Assembly: GCF_033546935.1 (NCBI RefSeq)
Contig: NZ_CP137854.1
Coordinates: 1,798,001 to 1,862,000, forward strand
Direction: 5' to 3'
From: Xylophilus sp. GOD-11R
GTDB lineage: Bacteria; Pseudomonadota; Gammaproteobacteria; Burkholderiales; Burkholderiaceae_C
Length of the DNA stretch: 64,000 nucleotides
The notes beneath the pieces are model-generated. The model saw only the letters and a list, made by a program, of their open reading frames with translations. It did not search any database and was not told where the DNA came from. Below are positions 23,821-33,904 of the stretch, in pieces (position 1 is the stretch's first letter; every line of letters begins with the position of its first letter). The position numbers and the translations under genes are program-made.

Positions 23821-25227
23821 ATGAGCGAAGTCCTTTCCCCCACGAAAACCAATTCCAGCACGCCGCCGCGTGTAGGCTTTGTCAGCCTCGGCTGCCCGAA
23901 AGCCCTCACCGACTCCGAACTGATCCTGACCCAGCTGAGTGCCGAGGGTTACCAGACTTCCAAGACCTACGAGGGCGCGGATATCGTCGTAGTTAACACC
24001 TGCGGGTTCATCGACGACGCGGTGCGCGAAAGCCTCGACACCATCGGTGAGGCCTTGGCCGTCAACGGCAAGGTCATCGTGACCGGTTGCCTCGGTGCCC
24101 GCAGCGGTGCCGATGGTGAAAACCTGGTGCGGCAGATGCACCCCAGTGTGCTGGCGGTGACCGGCCCGCATGCCACCCAGGAGGTGATGGATGCGATCCA
24201 CCTGAACCTGCCGAAGCCGCACGACCCTTTCATCGACCTGATTCCTGGTGGATTCGGCGAGGCGGGCGTCAAACTGACGCCGCGCCACTACGCCTACCTG
24301 AAGATCAGCGAGGGCTGCAACCACCGTTGCACTTTCTGCATCATCCCTTCGATGCGCGGCGACCTAGTGTCGCGCCCGATCGGTGACGTGCTCAAGGAGG
24401 CCAGGGCGCTGTTCGAGGGTGGGGTGAAGGAGCTGCTGGTGATCAGCCAGGATACGTCGGCCTACGGTGTCGACGTGAAGTACCGCATGGGCTTTTACGA
24501 AGGCCGGCCGGTCAAGACCCGCATGCTCGACCTGGTGCAGGCGCTCGGGGAACTAGCCGAGCCGCATGGCGCCTGGGTGCGGCTGCATTACGTCTATCCC
24601 TACCCGAGCGTGGACGATGTGATTCCGCTGATGGCCCAGGGCCTGGCGCTGCCTTACCTGGATGTGCCCTTCCAGCACAGCCATCCCGATGTGCTGCGTC
24701 GCATGAAGCGGCCCGCCAGCGGCGAGCGGAACCTGGATCGCATCCGGCAATGGCGCGAGACCTGTCCGGAACTGGTGGTGCGCAGCACCTTCATCGCCGG
24801 GTTTCCGGGTGAGACCGAAGAAGAGTTCCAGCACCTGCTCGATTTCGTCCGTGAGGCCGGCATCGATCGTGCGGGCTGCTTCGCCTACAGCGCGATCGAC
24901 GGCGCTGTCGCCAACGAGATCCCGGGCATGCTTCCGCTGGAGGTGCGTGAAGAACGCCGTTCGCGTTTCATGGCGGTGGCCGAAGAGGTTTCCGCCGAAC
25001 GGCTGCGACGACGGATCGGCGCTTCGATGCAGGTGCTGATCGATTCTGCGCCGGCGCTGGGGCGCAAGGGCGGCGTGGGCCGCACGTATGCCGACGCGCC
25101 GGAGATCGACGGTGTGGTGAGGCTGCTGCCGCCCGAGAAGGCCAGCAAGACCTTGAGGGTCGGCGAGTTCACGCGTGCTCGCGTCGTTGCGACCGATGGG
25201 CACGACCTGGTGGCGCAGCCCATTTGA
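23821..25227 (+). CDS. rimO: Ribosomal protein S12 methylthiotransferase RimO
   Basis: A 468-residue radical-SAM enzyme that adds a methylthio group to an Asp of S12. The N-terminal cluster domain begins [16 protein letters not shown] with the first conserved Cys, and [12 protein letters not shown] and CLGAR hold the others. The radical-SAM motif CNHRCTFC is in [20 protein letters not shown]-terminal TRAM domain (MQVLIDSA to the end) is present. Length is normal. It follows phaR by 46 bases and likely shares its transcript or has its own promoter there. Confidence 0.97.
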   Translation: MSEVLSPTKTNSSTPPRVGFVSLGCPKALTDSELILTQLSAEGYQTSKTYEGADIVVVNTCGFIDDAVRESLDTIGEALAVNGKVIVTGCLGARSGADGENLVRQMHPSVLAVTGPHATQEVMDAIHLNLPKPHDPFIDLIPGGFGEAGVKLTPRHYAYLKISEGCNHRCTFCIIPSMRGDLVSRPIGDVLKEARALFEGGVKELLVISQDTSAYGVDVKYRMGFYEGRPVKTRMLDLVQALGELAEPHGAWVRLHYVYPYPSVDDVIPLMAQGLALPYLDVPFQHSHPDVLRRMKRPASGERNLDRIRQWRETCPELVVRSTFIAGFPGETEEEFQHLLDFVREAGIDRAGCFAYSAIDGAVANEIPGMLPLEVREERRSRFMAVAEEVSAERLRRRIGASMQVLIDSAPALGRKGGVGRTYADAPEIDGVVRLLPPEKASKTLRVGEFTRARVVATDGHDLVAQPI

Positions 25228-25550
25228 GCCTTGTGCATTGCCGGGCTGCGGCTGCCAGCCGCAGTTGGCAGGGGCAAACGGCCGCCGGAGCCGGTGAGGA
25301 TTTGTTCTGGTTGGCTCTGCGACCGGCTCTCGATACGTGCTAAGGTGTTCACGAACCTAGTGTGGTTGCGCAGGCGCAGAAACTATTGCGGTTGTCGGCA
25401 CCACGCCCGCTTTTGGCCCCTCTGCAAGCACGCCTCGTTTGCCATTCTTTCCGACAAATTCGCCGCTTTCCTCTTCGAGCCATATTGCTCATGGCCGCGA
25501 CACCGCCGGCTATTGGCAACATTACCGGGCAAATCACCAGCTCCAAAACA
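25228..25550. other. About 320 bases between rimO and the tRNA-Leu terminator, no gene seen
   Basis: A hairpin CTGCGGC-TGCCA-GCCGCAG at about 25,247-25,265 lies shortly after rimO but has no T-run. Short frames here run into the reverse of tRNA-Leu and end in the familiar false peptide PGEDSNLHDVTR, so they are not genes. Confidence 0.6.
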
Positions 25551-25584
25551 AAAAACCCGACAGATCCAAAATCTATCGGGTTTT
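25551..25584 (-). terminator. Intrinsic terminator of tRNA-Leu
   Basis: AAAACCCGACAGAT at 25552-25565 pairs with ATCTATCGGGTTTT at 25571-25584 with one mismatch in 14. Read leftward, the hairpin is followed by TTTTTTGTTTT, an ideal terminator for the tRNA on the minus strand; it could also work rightward for rimO. Confidence 0.9.
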
Positions 25585-25595
25585 CGGGGTATTCA

Positions 25596-25680
<85 letters not shown>

Positions 25681-25699
25681 ATTTCAGGAAAAACACGAT

Positions 25700-25727
25700 T
25701 CTATACTAAAAAAATGAGTTCGATCAA
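25700..25727 (-). promoter_or_regulatory. Promoter of tRNA-Leu, overlapping the rnr start
   Basis: On the minus strand TTGATC (25722-25727) and TATAGA (25700-25705) are spaced by 16 bases, about 20 bases before the tRNA. The -35 element and spacer include the rnr start codon at 25714. Confidence 0.75.
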
Positions 25728-27978
25728 TACCGCTCTCGACGAGTTCAACGCCACCGTTCAAGGTCACCGTGACGGACATGGTTTCCTGCAGCGCGACGAC
25801 GGCGAGGCCGATGTCTACTTGCCGTCCAACGAAATGCGCGCGGTGCTGCACAAGGACCGGGTGAAGGCCAAGGTGGTGCGCCATGACCGCCGTGGCCGGC
25901 CGGAAGGGCGCGTGCTCGAAATTCTGGAGCGCCCGCCCCAGCCCATCATTGGCAGGTTGCTGCAGGAAAGCGGCATCTGGCTGGTGGCGCCGGAGGACAA
26001 GCGCTACGGCCAGGACGTGCTGATTCCCAAGACGGCGATCGGCGACGCCAAACCCGGTCAGGTCGTGGTGGTGGAGCTCACCGAGCCGCCTGCGCTGTAC
26101 GGCCAGCCGGTCGGCCGCGTCGTCGAGGTGCTGGGCGAGGTCGATGACCCCGGCATGGAGATCGAGATCGCCGTACGCAAATACGGCGTGCCGCACGAGT
26201 TCTCCGACGATGCACTGGCAGCAGCGAAAAATCTGCCCGACAAGGTGCGGCCCGCCGATCGCAAGAACCGGATCGACCTGCGCGACGTTCCGCTGGTGAC
26301 GATCGATGGCGAAGACGCACGCGACTTCGACGATGCCGTCTACTGCGAGCCGGCGAAGGTCGGCCGGGGCAAGGGCTGGCGTCTGCTGGTGGCCATTGCC
26401 GATGTCAGCCATTATGTGAAGACCGGCGACGCGATCGACATCGACGCCTACGACCGCGCCACCAGCGTCTACTTTCCCCGCCGCGTGATTCCGATGCTGC
26501 CGGAGAAGCTCTCCAACGGGCTCTGTTCGCTGAACCCGGAGGTCGAGCGCCTGTGCATGGTCTGCGACATGCTGGTCAATGCCAAGGGCGACGTGCATGC
26601 CTACCAGTTCTACCCGGCGGTGATGTACAGCCACGCCCGGTTCACCTACACCGAAGTCGCTGCGATCCTGACCAACACCCGCGGGCCGGAAGCGGCGCGC
26701 CGCAAGGATCGGGTCGGTGATCTGCTGAATCTGGCCGATGTCTATCGTGCGCTGCTCGGTGCACGCGGCGTGCGCGGAGCGGTGGATTTCGAGACGACCG
26801 AAACCCAGATCGTCTGCGACGAGAACGGCCGCATCGAGAAGATCGTGCCGCGCACGCGCAACGAGGCCCATCGGGTCATTGAAGAGGCGATGCTCGCCGC
26901 CAACGTCTGCAGCGCCGATTTCGTGCTGCAGGGCAACCAGCCCGGCCTGTACCGGGTGCACGAAGGCCCCACGCCGGAGAAGAAGGAGATTCTTCGCAGC
27001 TACCTCAAGGCCATGGGCGTGGGCATGACCATCGGCGACGAACCGACGCCGGGCGAGTTCCAGGCCATCGCGCAGGCCACCAAGGAGCGACCGGACGCCC
27101 AGCAGATCCACAACATGCTGCTGCGCTCGATGCAGCAGGCCATCTACACGCCGTTCAACAGCGGCCATTTCGGGCTGGCCTACGAGGCCTACACCCATTT
27201 CACCAGCCCGATCCGGCGATATCCCGATCTGCTGGTGCATCGGGTGATCAAGGCGATCCTCGGCAAGTCCAAGTACCAGTTGCCCGCCCTGCCGACACCG
27301 GGCGAGGCGCACGCCAAGCTTGCCAAGCGACTGGCCCAGCGGGTGAAGGCACCGTCGCAGAAACCGATGAAGGTCGTCGGTTCGCCCAAGGACATGCAGG
27401 CCTGGGAAGCCGCCGGCCTGCATTGCAGCGCCAACGAGCGACGCGCCGACGAGGCCAGCCGCGACGTGGAGGCATGGCTCAAGTGCAAGTACATGCGCGA
27501 GCATCTCGGCGAGGAGTTCGGCGGCGTGGTCACGGGCTGCACCACCTTCGGCATCTTCGTCACGCTCGACGCCATGTACGTGGAAGGGCTGGTGCACATT
27601 ACCGAACTCGGCGGGGAGTATTTCCGCTTCGACGAGGCTCGGCAGGAGTTGCGCGGCGAGCGCACCGGCATCCGTTATGCGGTGGGAACCCGGCTGCGCG
27701 TGCAGGTCAGCCGTGTCGACCTGGACGGCCGCAAGATCGACTTCCGCCTGGTGCGCGAAGGCGAGGATCTGCCCGTGCGTCCATCGCGTGAAAAGCCGGC
27801 CCGGGAGGCGTCGTCCGCCGCCGCGACCGCCAACAGCGAGAAGCGCGCGGCGCGTCCCAAGACGCGCAAGGGCGATGCCGGCGGCGAGGCCGCTCTGACG
27901 CTCGGTCGGCCGGTCAAGCCGTCGGCCAAGAAGTCGACCGGCAGCGCCAAGGGCAAATCCCGCAAGGCCCGCCGTTGA
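25714..27978 (+). CDS. rnr: Ribonuclease R
   Basis: A 754-residue 3'-5' exoribonuclease. The cold-shock-type domain begins at once with VQGHRDGHGFLQRDDGEADVYLP; the catalytic RNB domain holds DGEDARDFDDAVYCE with the metal-binding Asp residues; an S1 domain follows (GVVTGCTTFGIFVTLDAMYVEGLVHI), then a Lys/Arg-rich tail. The N-terminal helix-turn-helix domain of E. coli RNase R (813 residues) is absent. There is no Shine-Dalgarno sequence before the ATG at 25714, which is preceded by a run of A residues and overlaps the divergent tRNA promoter. Confidence 0.95.
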   Translation: MSSINTALDEFNATVQGHRDGHGFLQRDDGEADVYLPSNEMRAVLHKDRVKAKVVRHDRRGRPEGRVLEILERPPQPIIGRLLQESGIWLVAPEDKRYGQDVLIPKTAIGDAKPGQVVVVELTEPPALYGQPVGRVVEVLGEVDDPGMEIEIAVRKYGVPHEFSDDALAAAKNLPDKVRPADRKNRIDLRDVPLVTIDGEDARDFDDAVYCEPAKVGRGKGWRLLVAIADVSHYVKTGDAIDIDAYDRATSVYFPRRVIPMLPEKLSNGLCSLNPEVERLCMVCDMLVNAKGDVHAYQFYPAVMYSHARFTYTEVAAILTNTRGPEAARRKDRVGDLLNLADVYRALLGARGVRGAVDFETTETQIVCDENGRIEKIVPRTRNEAHRVIEEAMLAANVCSADFVLQGNQPGLYRVHEGPTPEKKEILRSYLKAMGVGMTIGDEPTPGEFQAIAQATKERPDAQQIHNMLLRSMQQAIYTPFNSGHFGLAYEAYTHFTSPIRRYPDLLVHRVIKAILGKSKYQLPALPTPGEAHAKLAKRLAQRVKAPSQKPMKVVGSPKDMQAWEAAGLHCSANERRADEASRDVEAWLKCKYMREHLGEEFGGVVTGCTTFGIFVTLDAMYVEGLVHITELGGEYFRFDEARQELRGERTGIRYAVGTRLRVQVSRVDLDGRKIDFRLVREGEDLPVRPSREKPAREASSAAATANSEKRAARPKTRKGDAGGEAALTLGRPVKPSAKKSTGSAKGKSRKARR

Positions 27979-28017
27979 GCGTCATCTCCTGACTTCCGCT
28001 TTTTCGATCTTTCAGAC

Positions 28018-28782
28018 ATGCAGACAACTTCTTCTCCTCGCGGTATTGCCATCGTGACCGGCGCCGGCAGCGGCGTAGGTCGTGCGGCCGCCCTGGCGCT
28101 CTTGCAGGACGGATGGTCCGTCGCCCTGGCCGGCCGCCGACCGGAACCGCTCGCCGCGGTCATCGCTGAAAGCGGTGCTGCCGACAAAGCTTTGGCCGTC
28201 CCGACCGACGTGGCTAACCCCGAGTCGGTCGCGGCGCTCTTCGGCGCCGTCGTCGCCCGGTTCGGTCGCGTCGACCTGCTCTTCAACAACGCAGGCGTCG
28301 GCAATCCGCCAGGTCCGTTCGAGGACTGGACTGCCGAACAATGGCGAGGCGTCGTCGACATCAACCTCAGCGGCATGTTCTTCTGCATGCAGCAGGCGTT
28401 CAGGGTCATGCGGGATCAATCGCCGCGCGGCGGGCGAATCATCAACAACGGTTCCATTTCCGCCCATGCGCCGCGGCCGAACTCGATGGCCTACACATCG
28501 ACCAAGCATGCGGTGGCCGGCCTGACCAAGTCGGGCGCGCTCGACGGGCGCAAGTACGACATCGCGGTCGGTCAGATCGACATCGGCAATGCCGCGACGC
28601 CACTGGCATCGCGCATGGCCAAGGGCGTGCCGCAGGCCAATGGCGAGATCGCGCCGGAGCCGCTGATGGACGTGGCGCTGGTCGGCCAGTCCGTGCTCTA
28701 CATGGCCAACCTGCCGCTGGAGGCCAACGTGCTGTTCCACACGGTGATGGCGACGAAGATGCCGTTCGTCGGCCGGGGCTAA
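28018..28782 (+). CDS. Short-chain dehydrogenase/reductase
   Basis: A 254-residue [16 protein letters not shown] is the nucleotide-binding Gly motif near residue 15, NNAG is at about residue 90, and SISAH followed by YTSTKHA gives the Ser-Tyr-Lys catalytic set near residues 145-165. The cofactor is NAD(P); Arg residues after the second strand favour NADPH. The substrate is not evident. It lies 39 bases after rnr on the same strand and is tail to tail with the NAD(P)HX repair gene. Confidence 0.9.
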   Translation: MQTTSSPRGIAIVTGAGSGVGRAAALALLQDGWSVALAGRRPEPLAAVIAESGAADKALAVPTDVANPESVAALFGAVVARFGRVDLLFNNAGVGNPPGPFEDWTAEQWRGVVDINLSGMFFCMQQAFRVMRDQSPRGGRIINNGSISAHAPRPNSMAYTSTKHAVAGLTKSGALDGRKYDIAVGQIDIGNAATPLASRMAKGVPQANGEIAPEPLMDVALVGQSVLYMANLPLEANVLFHTVMATKMPFVGRG

Positions 28783-28787
28783 CGACT

Positions 28788-30314
28788 TCAGCTCGTGGCC
28801 GAGCGGCGGGCCAGTCCGCCGGCGGTCAGCGGCAGGTGATTCGGCCAATCGTCCGCCAGCGCCCCGTGGCGGTAGGCGGCGTCCCGGGCGGCGTCGAAGG
28901 CCTGCTCCATCGACGGTGATCGGCCGGCGGCTGCCAGGCTGGCGCCGACCATTCCCGCCAGCACATCGCCGGTGCCGGCCGTCGCCAGGCGTCCGTTGCC
29001 GGTCGGGTTGATCGCCGGCGTCAGGCCGGGTGCCGCGATGACCGTGCCGGAACCTTTCAAAACCGCGACGCAGGCGTAACGCTCGACCAGATGCGCGGCT
29101 GCGGCGAGCCGGTCGGACTGCACGCGCGCGGCGTCGGTGCCGAGCAAGCGTCCGGCCTCCAGGGGATGCGGCGTGAGGATGGTGACGACGCCCTGGTCGG
29201 CGCGCTTGCGCAACTGGTCCTGCAGTGAGCGTTCGGCCGCGATCGTGTTGAGCGCGTCGGCATCCAGCACCAGTCGTGTCGCCTCGGCCAGCACGCGAGG
29301 CAAATGGTCGCGAACCGCTTCGCCGCCACCGCATCCGCAAACCAGCGTGGTGGTCGCCAGGTCGAGGGCGGCCGGTGTGCGGAACATCAGTTCGGGTTGC
29401 GACATGTCGAGCGCCATTCCGCCGGGGCCGTCCAGCAGGGCCACCAGGACGCGGCCCGCTCCGGCATGCAAGGCGGCGCTGCCGGCCAGCAGGGCCGCGC
29501 CGCCCATGCCCATGCCGCGTCGCCTGAGGGCTTCGCCGCCCAGGATGGCGACATCTCCGAAACTGCCTTTGTGCGAAGCGTGGGTTCGCGGCCGGGGCGC
29601 GACCTGGCCGCTCAGCCATGCCGTCGGTGGTGTCCGGTCGAGCCAGGACGGGTCGATGCCCAGACCGTCGAACCAGACGATGCCGGCCGCGTCGCGACCG
29701 TGTCCGGTGAACAGGCCGGGCTTCAGCGTCATAAGCGACAGCGTGTGGCGCTCGCCTGCGCATGCCGGGTCGGGTGCGAAGCCTTCCGCGTACTGGCCGG
29801 TGGACGCGTCGAGTCCGGACGGCACGTCGATGCACAGCACCTTGCAGGGCGCGTCGTGCAGGGCGTGCAAGCTGGCCTGCATCCAGGGTGGGGCAGGGCG
29901 TTGACTCCCGCCGATGCCGAGCAGGGCGTCGATGCAAAGATCCTGCTCGACCAGATCGTCGGGCGGCGTTTCCGCGACCGGGATGCCTGCCGCCCGCACG
30001 CGCTTGAAGGCCCAGCGTGCATCATCGGGCAGGCGGCCGACGTCGCCGGCTAATCCCACCGACACGCGGCGGCCGGCACGGTGCAGTTGCACTGCGGTTT
30101 CGAATCCGTCGCCGCCGTTATTGCCTTGCCCGCAGGCAATCCAGAACTGGCGGGCGTGCGGTGCCAAAGCTCTGGCCAGCCGCGCGGTGGCCGCGCCCGC
30201 CTGCTCCATCAGCGCGTGATTGGCGGCATGTGCGAGTGCGGCCTGCTCCAGGCATTTGGTCGCGGTGACGTCGTAGAGCGGCTGGCGCGACAGGGAATGG
30301 GCACGCGTTGTCAT
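28788..30314 (-). CDS. nnr: Bifunctional NAD(P)H-hydrate epimerase / ADP-dependent dehydratase
   Basis: A 508-residue YjeF-type fusion that repairs hydrated NAD(P)H. The N-terminal epimerase domain has CGQGNNGGDGFETAV and DALLGIGG; the C-terminal ribokinase-like domain has KGSFGDVAILGG, LTPHPLEAGRLLG and TAGTGDVLAGM. Start is the ATG at 30314; a longer frame to 30440 runs into the rpsB promoter region and is rejected. It points away from rpsB, with a divergent 217-base gap. Confidence 0.95.
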   Translation of the reverse strand: MTTRAHSLSRQPLYDVTATKCLEQAALAHAANHALMEQAGAATARLARALAPHARQFWIACGQGNNGGDGFETAVQLHRAGRRVSVGLAGDVGRLPDDARWAFKRVRAAGIPVAETPPDDLVEQDLCIDALLGIGGSQRPAPPWMQASLHALHDAPCKVLCIDVPSGLDASTGQYAEGFAPDPACAGERHTLSLMTLKPGLFTGHGRDAAGIVWFDGLGIDPSWLDRTPPTAWLSGQVAPRPRTHASHKGSFGDVAILGGEALRRRGMGMGGAALLAGSAALHAGAGRVLVALLDGPGGMALDMSQPELMFRTPAALDLATTTLVCGCGGGEAVRDHLPRVLAEATRLVLDADALNTIAAERSLQDQLRKRADQGVVTILTPHPLEAGRLLGTDAARVQSDRLAAAAHLVERYACVAVLKGSGTVIAAPGLTPAINPTGNGRLATAGTGDVLAGMVGASLAAAGRSPSMEQAFDAARDAAYRHGALADDWPNHLPLTAGGLARRSATS

Positions 30315-30531
30315 GGGAGGCCTCGGGTGAGCTGCCGGTCGGATGCTACAATCTCGCGGTTTCGCCCCATACCCGCAGTTCGAACACGTTTCATGTGTAG
30401 GCCTGCGTCGCCGAGGCGGATCAATCGCAAACCGGTCCAAAAAAGGTGTTGCGCGGATCAGGCGGCCATTCTGCCGCCGGTCATCGCGATAACGGCCCGG
30501 ATTTCAGACCCAACCTTCTGGAGTTTTTACT
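30315..30531 (+). promoter_or_regulatory. Divergent intergenic region with rpsB promoter and long leader
   Basis: A -10-like TACAAT is at 30347-30352 with a weak -35. The distance to the rpsB ATG (30532) implies a leader of about 170 bases. Such leaders often hold autoregulatory sites for S2, but I cannot show a conserved fold here. No gene is present. Confidence 0.5.
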
Positions 30532-31290
30532 ATGTCCGCAACCATGCGCGAAATGCTGGAAGCCGGTGTCCATTTCGGTCACCAAACCCGCTTCTGGAAC
30601 CCCAAGATGGCCCCGTACATCTTCGGCCATCGCAACAAGATCCACATCATCAACCTGGAAAAGACGCTCCCGCTCTTCCAGGAAGCCGAAAAGTTCGTCA
30701 AGCAGCTGGCTGCCAACCGCGGCACCATCCTGTTCGTCGGCACCAAGCGCCAGGCCCGTGAGCTGGTGGCTGCCGAAGCGAATCGTGCCGGTGTTCCCTT
30801 CGTCGACCAGCGCTGGCTCGGCGGCATGCTGACCAACTTCAAGACGGTCAAGACCTCCATCAAGCGCCTGAAGGACCTCAAGGCCCAGCAGGAAGCCGGT
30901 CTGGCCAGCATGAGCAAGAAGGAACAGCTCACCTTCACCCGCGAAATCGCCAAGCTCGAAAAAGACATCGGCGGCATCCAGGACATGGCAACCCTGCCGG
31001 ACGCCATCTTCGTGATCGACGTTGGCTACCACAAGATCGCCATTTCTGAAGCCCGCAAGCTGGGCATTCCGCTGATCGGCGTCGTCGACTCCAACCATTC
31101 GCCCGAAGGCATCGACTACGTCATCCCCGGCAACGACGACTCGGCCAAGGCCGTGGCGCTGTATGCCAAGGGTATCGCCGATGCGGTGCTCGAAGGCCGT
31201 GCCAACTCCACCACCGAAGTCGTCAAGGCCGCCGGCACCGGCGAGGCTGGCGACGAATTCGTCGAAGTCGAAGAAGGCGCGTCCGCCTGA
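30532..31290 (+). CDS. rpsB: 30S ribosomal protein S2
   Basis: A 252-residue S2 protein. [23 protein letters not shown] near the start, [14 protein letters not shown], and [30 protein letters not shown] are family signatures. It has an acidic C-terminal extension ([19 protein letters not shown]) common in this group. It heads the cluster with tsf and pyrH. An intrinsic terminator after it separates it from tsf. Confidence 0.98.
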   Translation: MSATMREMLEAGVHFGHQTRFWNPKMAPYIFGHRNKIHIINLEKTLPLFQEAEKFVKQLAANRGTILFVGTKRQARELVAAEANRAGVPFVDQRWLGGMLTNFKTVKTSIKRLKDLKAQQEAGLASMSKKEQLTFTREIAKLEKDIGGIQDMATLPDAIFVIDVGYHKIAISEARKLGIPLIGVVDSNHSPEGIDYVIPGNDDSAKAVALYAKGIADAVLEGRANSTTEVVKAAGTGEAGDEFVEVEEGASA

Positions 31291-31321
31291 GGGCGTAGCG
31301 CCGTCGCCGCGCCGGCGAAAG

Positions 31322-31349
31322 AAAAGGGGCCTCGTCGCCCCTTTTTTTT
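31322..31349 (+). terminator. Intrinsic terminator between rpsB and tsf
   Basis: AAAAGGGG pairs with CCCCTTTT around an 8- to 9-base loop and runs into eight T residues. It is 63 bases before tsf, so it probably acts as a partial terminator that gives S2 in excess over EF-Ts, as in other bacteria. Confidence 0.85.
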
Positions 31350-31411
31350 AGCCGGCTCGCCGGCAGCCTCGCTGCCGAAACCGAACTGAACTGCATACGG
31401 AGAATGAACTG

Positions 31412-32332
31412 ATGGCTGCAATTACCGCAAGCATGGTGGGCGAACTGCGCGCCAAGACCGACGCCCCGATGATGGAATGCAAGAAGGCCCTGACCGAGGC
31501 CGCCGGCGACATGGCGAAGGCCGAAGAGCTGCTGCGCGTGAAGCTGGGCAGCAAGGCCGGCAAGGCCGCCACCCGCGTTACCGCCGAGGGCGTCATCACC
31601 AGCTACATCGCCGGCGACACCGGCGCGCTGCTCGAAGTCAACTGCGAAACCGACTTCGTCACCAAGAACGACAGCTTCCTGGCCCTGGCGCGTGCCGCGG
31701 CCGAACTGGTGGCCAAGCACAATCCCGCCGACATCGCCGCCCTGGGTACGCTGCCTTACGAGCAGGACGGCTTCGGCCCGACGCTCGAAGACGTGCGCAA
31801 GGGCCTGATCGGCAAGATCGGCGAGAACATGTCCTTCCGTCGCTTCAAGCACTTCACCGGTGCCAACCTGGCTTCCTATCTGCACGGCACCCGCATCGGC
31901 GTGGTCGTCGAGTTCGACGGCGATGCCGCGGCCGCCAAGGACGTGGCCATGCACATCGCCGCCATGAAGCCGGTCGCGCTGACCAGCGCCGAGGTGCCGG
32001 CTGAATTGATCGAGAAAGAGCGCGCGGTCGCTGCCGGCAAGGCCGAAGAGGACCGCAAGCAAGCCGAAGCCGACGGAAAGGCTGCACAGTCTCCGGAAAT
32101 CGTCGCAAAGCGCATCGAAGGCGGCGTGCAGAAGTTCCTCAAGGAAGTCTCGCTGTTCAACCAGCCCTTCGTGAAGAACGACAAGCAGACCGTCGAGCAG
32201 ATGCTCAAGGCCGCCGGCACCACCGTGAAGAGCTTCACCCTCTACGTGGTCGGTGAAGGCATCGAGAAGAAGGTCGACGACTTCGCCGCCGAAGTCGCCG
32301 CACAGGTCGCAGCCGCCAAGGCCGCAGCCTGA
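31412..32332 (+). CDS. tsf: Translation elongation factor Ts
   Basis: A 306-residue EF-Ts that exchanges nucleotide on EF-Tu. The signatures [30 protein letters not shown] and [15 protein letters not shown] are in the expected places, along with [16 protein letters not shown] in the C-terminal core. Length is usual for beta-proteobacteria. It is preceded by GGAGAATGAACTG close to the ATG at 31412. Confidence 0.98.
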   Translation: MAAITASMVGELRAKTDAPMMECKKALTEAAGDMAKAEELLRVKLGSKAGKAATRVTAEGVITSYIAGDTGALLEVNCETDFVTKNDSFLALARAAAELVAKHNPADIAALGTLPYEQDGFGPTLEDVRKGLIGKIGENMSFRRFKHFTGANLASYLHGTRIGVVVEFDGDAAAAKDVAMHIAAMKPVALTSAEVPAELIEKERAVAAGKAEEDRKQAEADGKAAQSPEIVAKRIEGGVQKFLKEVSLFNQPFVKNDKQTVEQMLKAAGTTVKSFTLYVVGEGIEKKVDDFAAEVAAQVAAAKAAA

Positions 32333-32401
32333 TTTCGCCGCGCACGGCCGGTTCCCGCTCGGGCGGGGGCCGGCCGTCGTTTCATCCGGATCCGTTTTTT
32401 C
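32333..32401 (+). terminator. Hairpin between tsf and pyrH
   Basis: ACGGCCGG and CCGGCCGT pair across an 18-base loop, followed by CGTTTC and later a TTTTTTC run near 32,396. It may be a weak terminator for tsf; pyrH starts at 32422. Confidence 0.4.
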
Positions 32402-32421
32402 TTTCCCCTCCAGGAGCTCCC

Positions 32422-33147
32422 ATGCCAGATACCCCGTCGCCAGCCCTCAAGCGCATCCTGCTCAAGCTGTCCGGCGAGGCCTTGATGGGAGATGACGCCT
32501 TCGGCATCAACCAGGCCACCATCGTGCGCATGGTGCAGGAAGTCGCCGAAGTGTCGCGCCTGGGCGTGCAGGTGGCCGTGGTCATCGGTGGCGGCAACAT
32601 CTTCCGCGGCGTTGCGGGCGGTGCGGTCGGCATGGATCGCGCCACCGCCGATTACATGGGCATGCTGGCCACGGTGATGAACGCGCTGGCCCTGGCCGAC
32701 GCCATGGACAAGCAGGGCCTCACCGCCCGCGTCATGTCGGCCATCGGCATCGAGCAGGTCGTCGAGCCCTACGTGCGCCCCAAGGCGCTGCAGTACCTCG
32801 AAGAAGGCAAGGTCGTGGTCTTCGCGGCCGGCACCGGCAACCCGTTCTTCACCACCGACACCGCCGCCGCGCTGCGTGGCGCCGAGATCGGTGCCGAACT
32901 GGTGCTCAAGGCCACCAAGGTCGACGGCGTCTACACCGCCGATCCCCACAAGGATCCGACCGCCACCCGGTATTCACGCATCAGCTTCGACGACGCCATG
33001 CAGCAGAATCTGGGCATCATGGATGCCACCGCCTTCGCGCTGTGCCGCGACCAGAAACTGCCCATCCGCGTTTTCTCGATCGTGAAGCATGGCGCGCTCA
33101 AGCGCGTAGTGATGGGCGAGGACGAGGGAACGCTGGTCCACGCCTGA
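32422..33147 (+). CDS. pyrH: UMP kinase
   Basis: A 241-residue bacterial-type UMP kinase of the amino-acid kinase fold. [46 protein letters not shown] and [17 protein letters not shown] ([16 protein letters not shown]) are family signatures. It makes UDP for RNA and glycan precursors. It is an uninterrupted member of the tsf-pyrH-frr block; frr follows after 16 bases. Confidence 0.97.
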   Translation: MPDTPSPALKRILLKLSGEALMGDDAFGINQATIVRMVQEVAEVSRLGVQVAVVIGGGNIFRGVAGGAVGMDRATADYMGMLATVMNALALADAMDKQGLTARVMSAIGIEQVVEPYVRPKALQYLEEGKVVVFAAGTGNPFFTTDTAAALRGAEIGAELVLKATKVDGVYTADPHKDPTATRYSRISFDDAMQQNLGIMDATAFALCRDQKLPIRVFSIVKHGALKRVVMGEDEGTLVHA

Positions 33148-33163
33148 ATTTCGGAGTAGTCAG

Positions 33164-33724
33164 ATGACCATCGCAGACATCAAGAAGACCGTCGAAGGCA
33201 AGATGGACCAGTCCATCGCCGCCTTCAAGAACAACCTCACCAAGATCCGCACCGGCCGCGCCAATCCCGCGATGCTCGATTCGGTTCAGGTCGATTACTA
33301 CGGCTCGCCCGTGCCCCTGAGCCAGGTGGCCAACCTGTCGCTCATCGACTCGCGCACCATCAGCGTCCAGCCCTGGGAAAAAGGCATGGGCCCGAAGATC
33401 GAGAAAGCCATTCGCGAAAGCGACCTGGGCCTCAATCCGGCTTCGATGGGCGACCTGATCCGTGTGCCGGTGCCCGCCATGAGCGAAGAGCGCCGCAAGG
33501 AAATGACCAAGCAGGTTCGTAGCGAAGGCGAGAATGCCAAGATCGCCGTGCGTAACCTGCGCCGCGACGCCAACGAATCGGTGAAGAAGCTCGTCAAGGA
33601 CAAGGCGGCTTCGGAAGACGAGCAGAAGCGTGCCGAGGCCGACGTCCAGAAGGTGACCGACCGGCACATCGCCGACATCGACAAGCTTGTCGTCGCCAAG
33701 GAACAGGAAATCATGGCGGTCTGA
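33164..33724 (+). CDS. frr: Ribosome recycling factor
   Basis: A 186-residue RRF that splits post-termination ribosomes with [46 protein letters not shown] and [19 protein letters not shown] are the usual landmarks. Length is normal (185-186). The gap after it to cdsA is 180 bases and lacks the uppS gene usually found there. Confidence 0.97.
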   Translation: MTIADIKKTVEGKMDQSIAAFKNNLTKIRTGRANPAMLDSVQVDYYGSPVPLSQVANLSLIDSRTISVQPWEKGMGPKIEKAIRESDLGLNPASMGDLIRVPVPAMSEERRKEMTKQVRSEGENAKIAVRNLRRDANESVKKLVKDKAASEDEQKRAEADVQKVTDRHIADIDKLVVAKEQEIMAV

Positions 33725-33904
33725 TGCCGCTGGGTCGATCGATGTCGCGATCGACTCACGGCCGTGTTCGCCTCGCGCCCGGTTCCCCGGGTGCTGCCGG
33801 CAGCGCAGCCGTTTCGCTTTTAAACGTGCGCATGCCGCGCCGGGAGCATGGTGCCGCAGAGCCCGCTCCCGCGATGAACCGGCCGCAGGCCCTAGGAGTA
33901 CTCC
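33725..33904. other. Gap where uppS normally lies; no gene seen
   Basis: In nearly all related bacteria frr is followed by uppS (undecaprenyl diphosphate synthase) and then cdsA. The 180 bases here have no frame with the UppS motifs (such as IVMDGNGRWA or ERRFG) on either strand, and the open stretch starting at the frr stop has no family resemblance. CTAGGAG before the cdsA start is the only clear signal. Confidence 0.7.
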
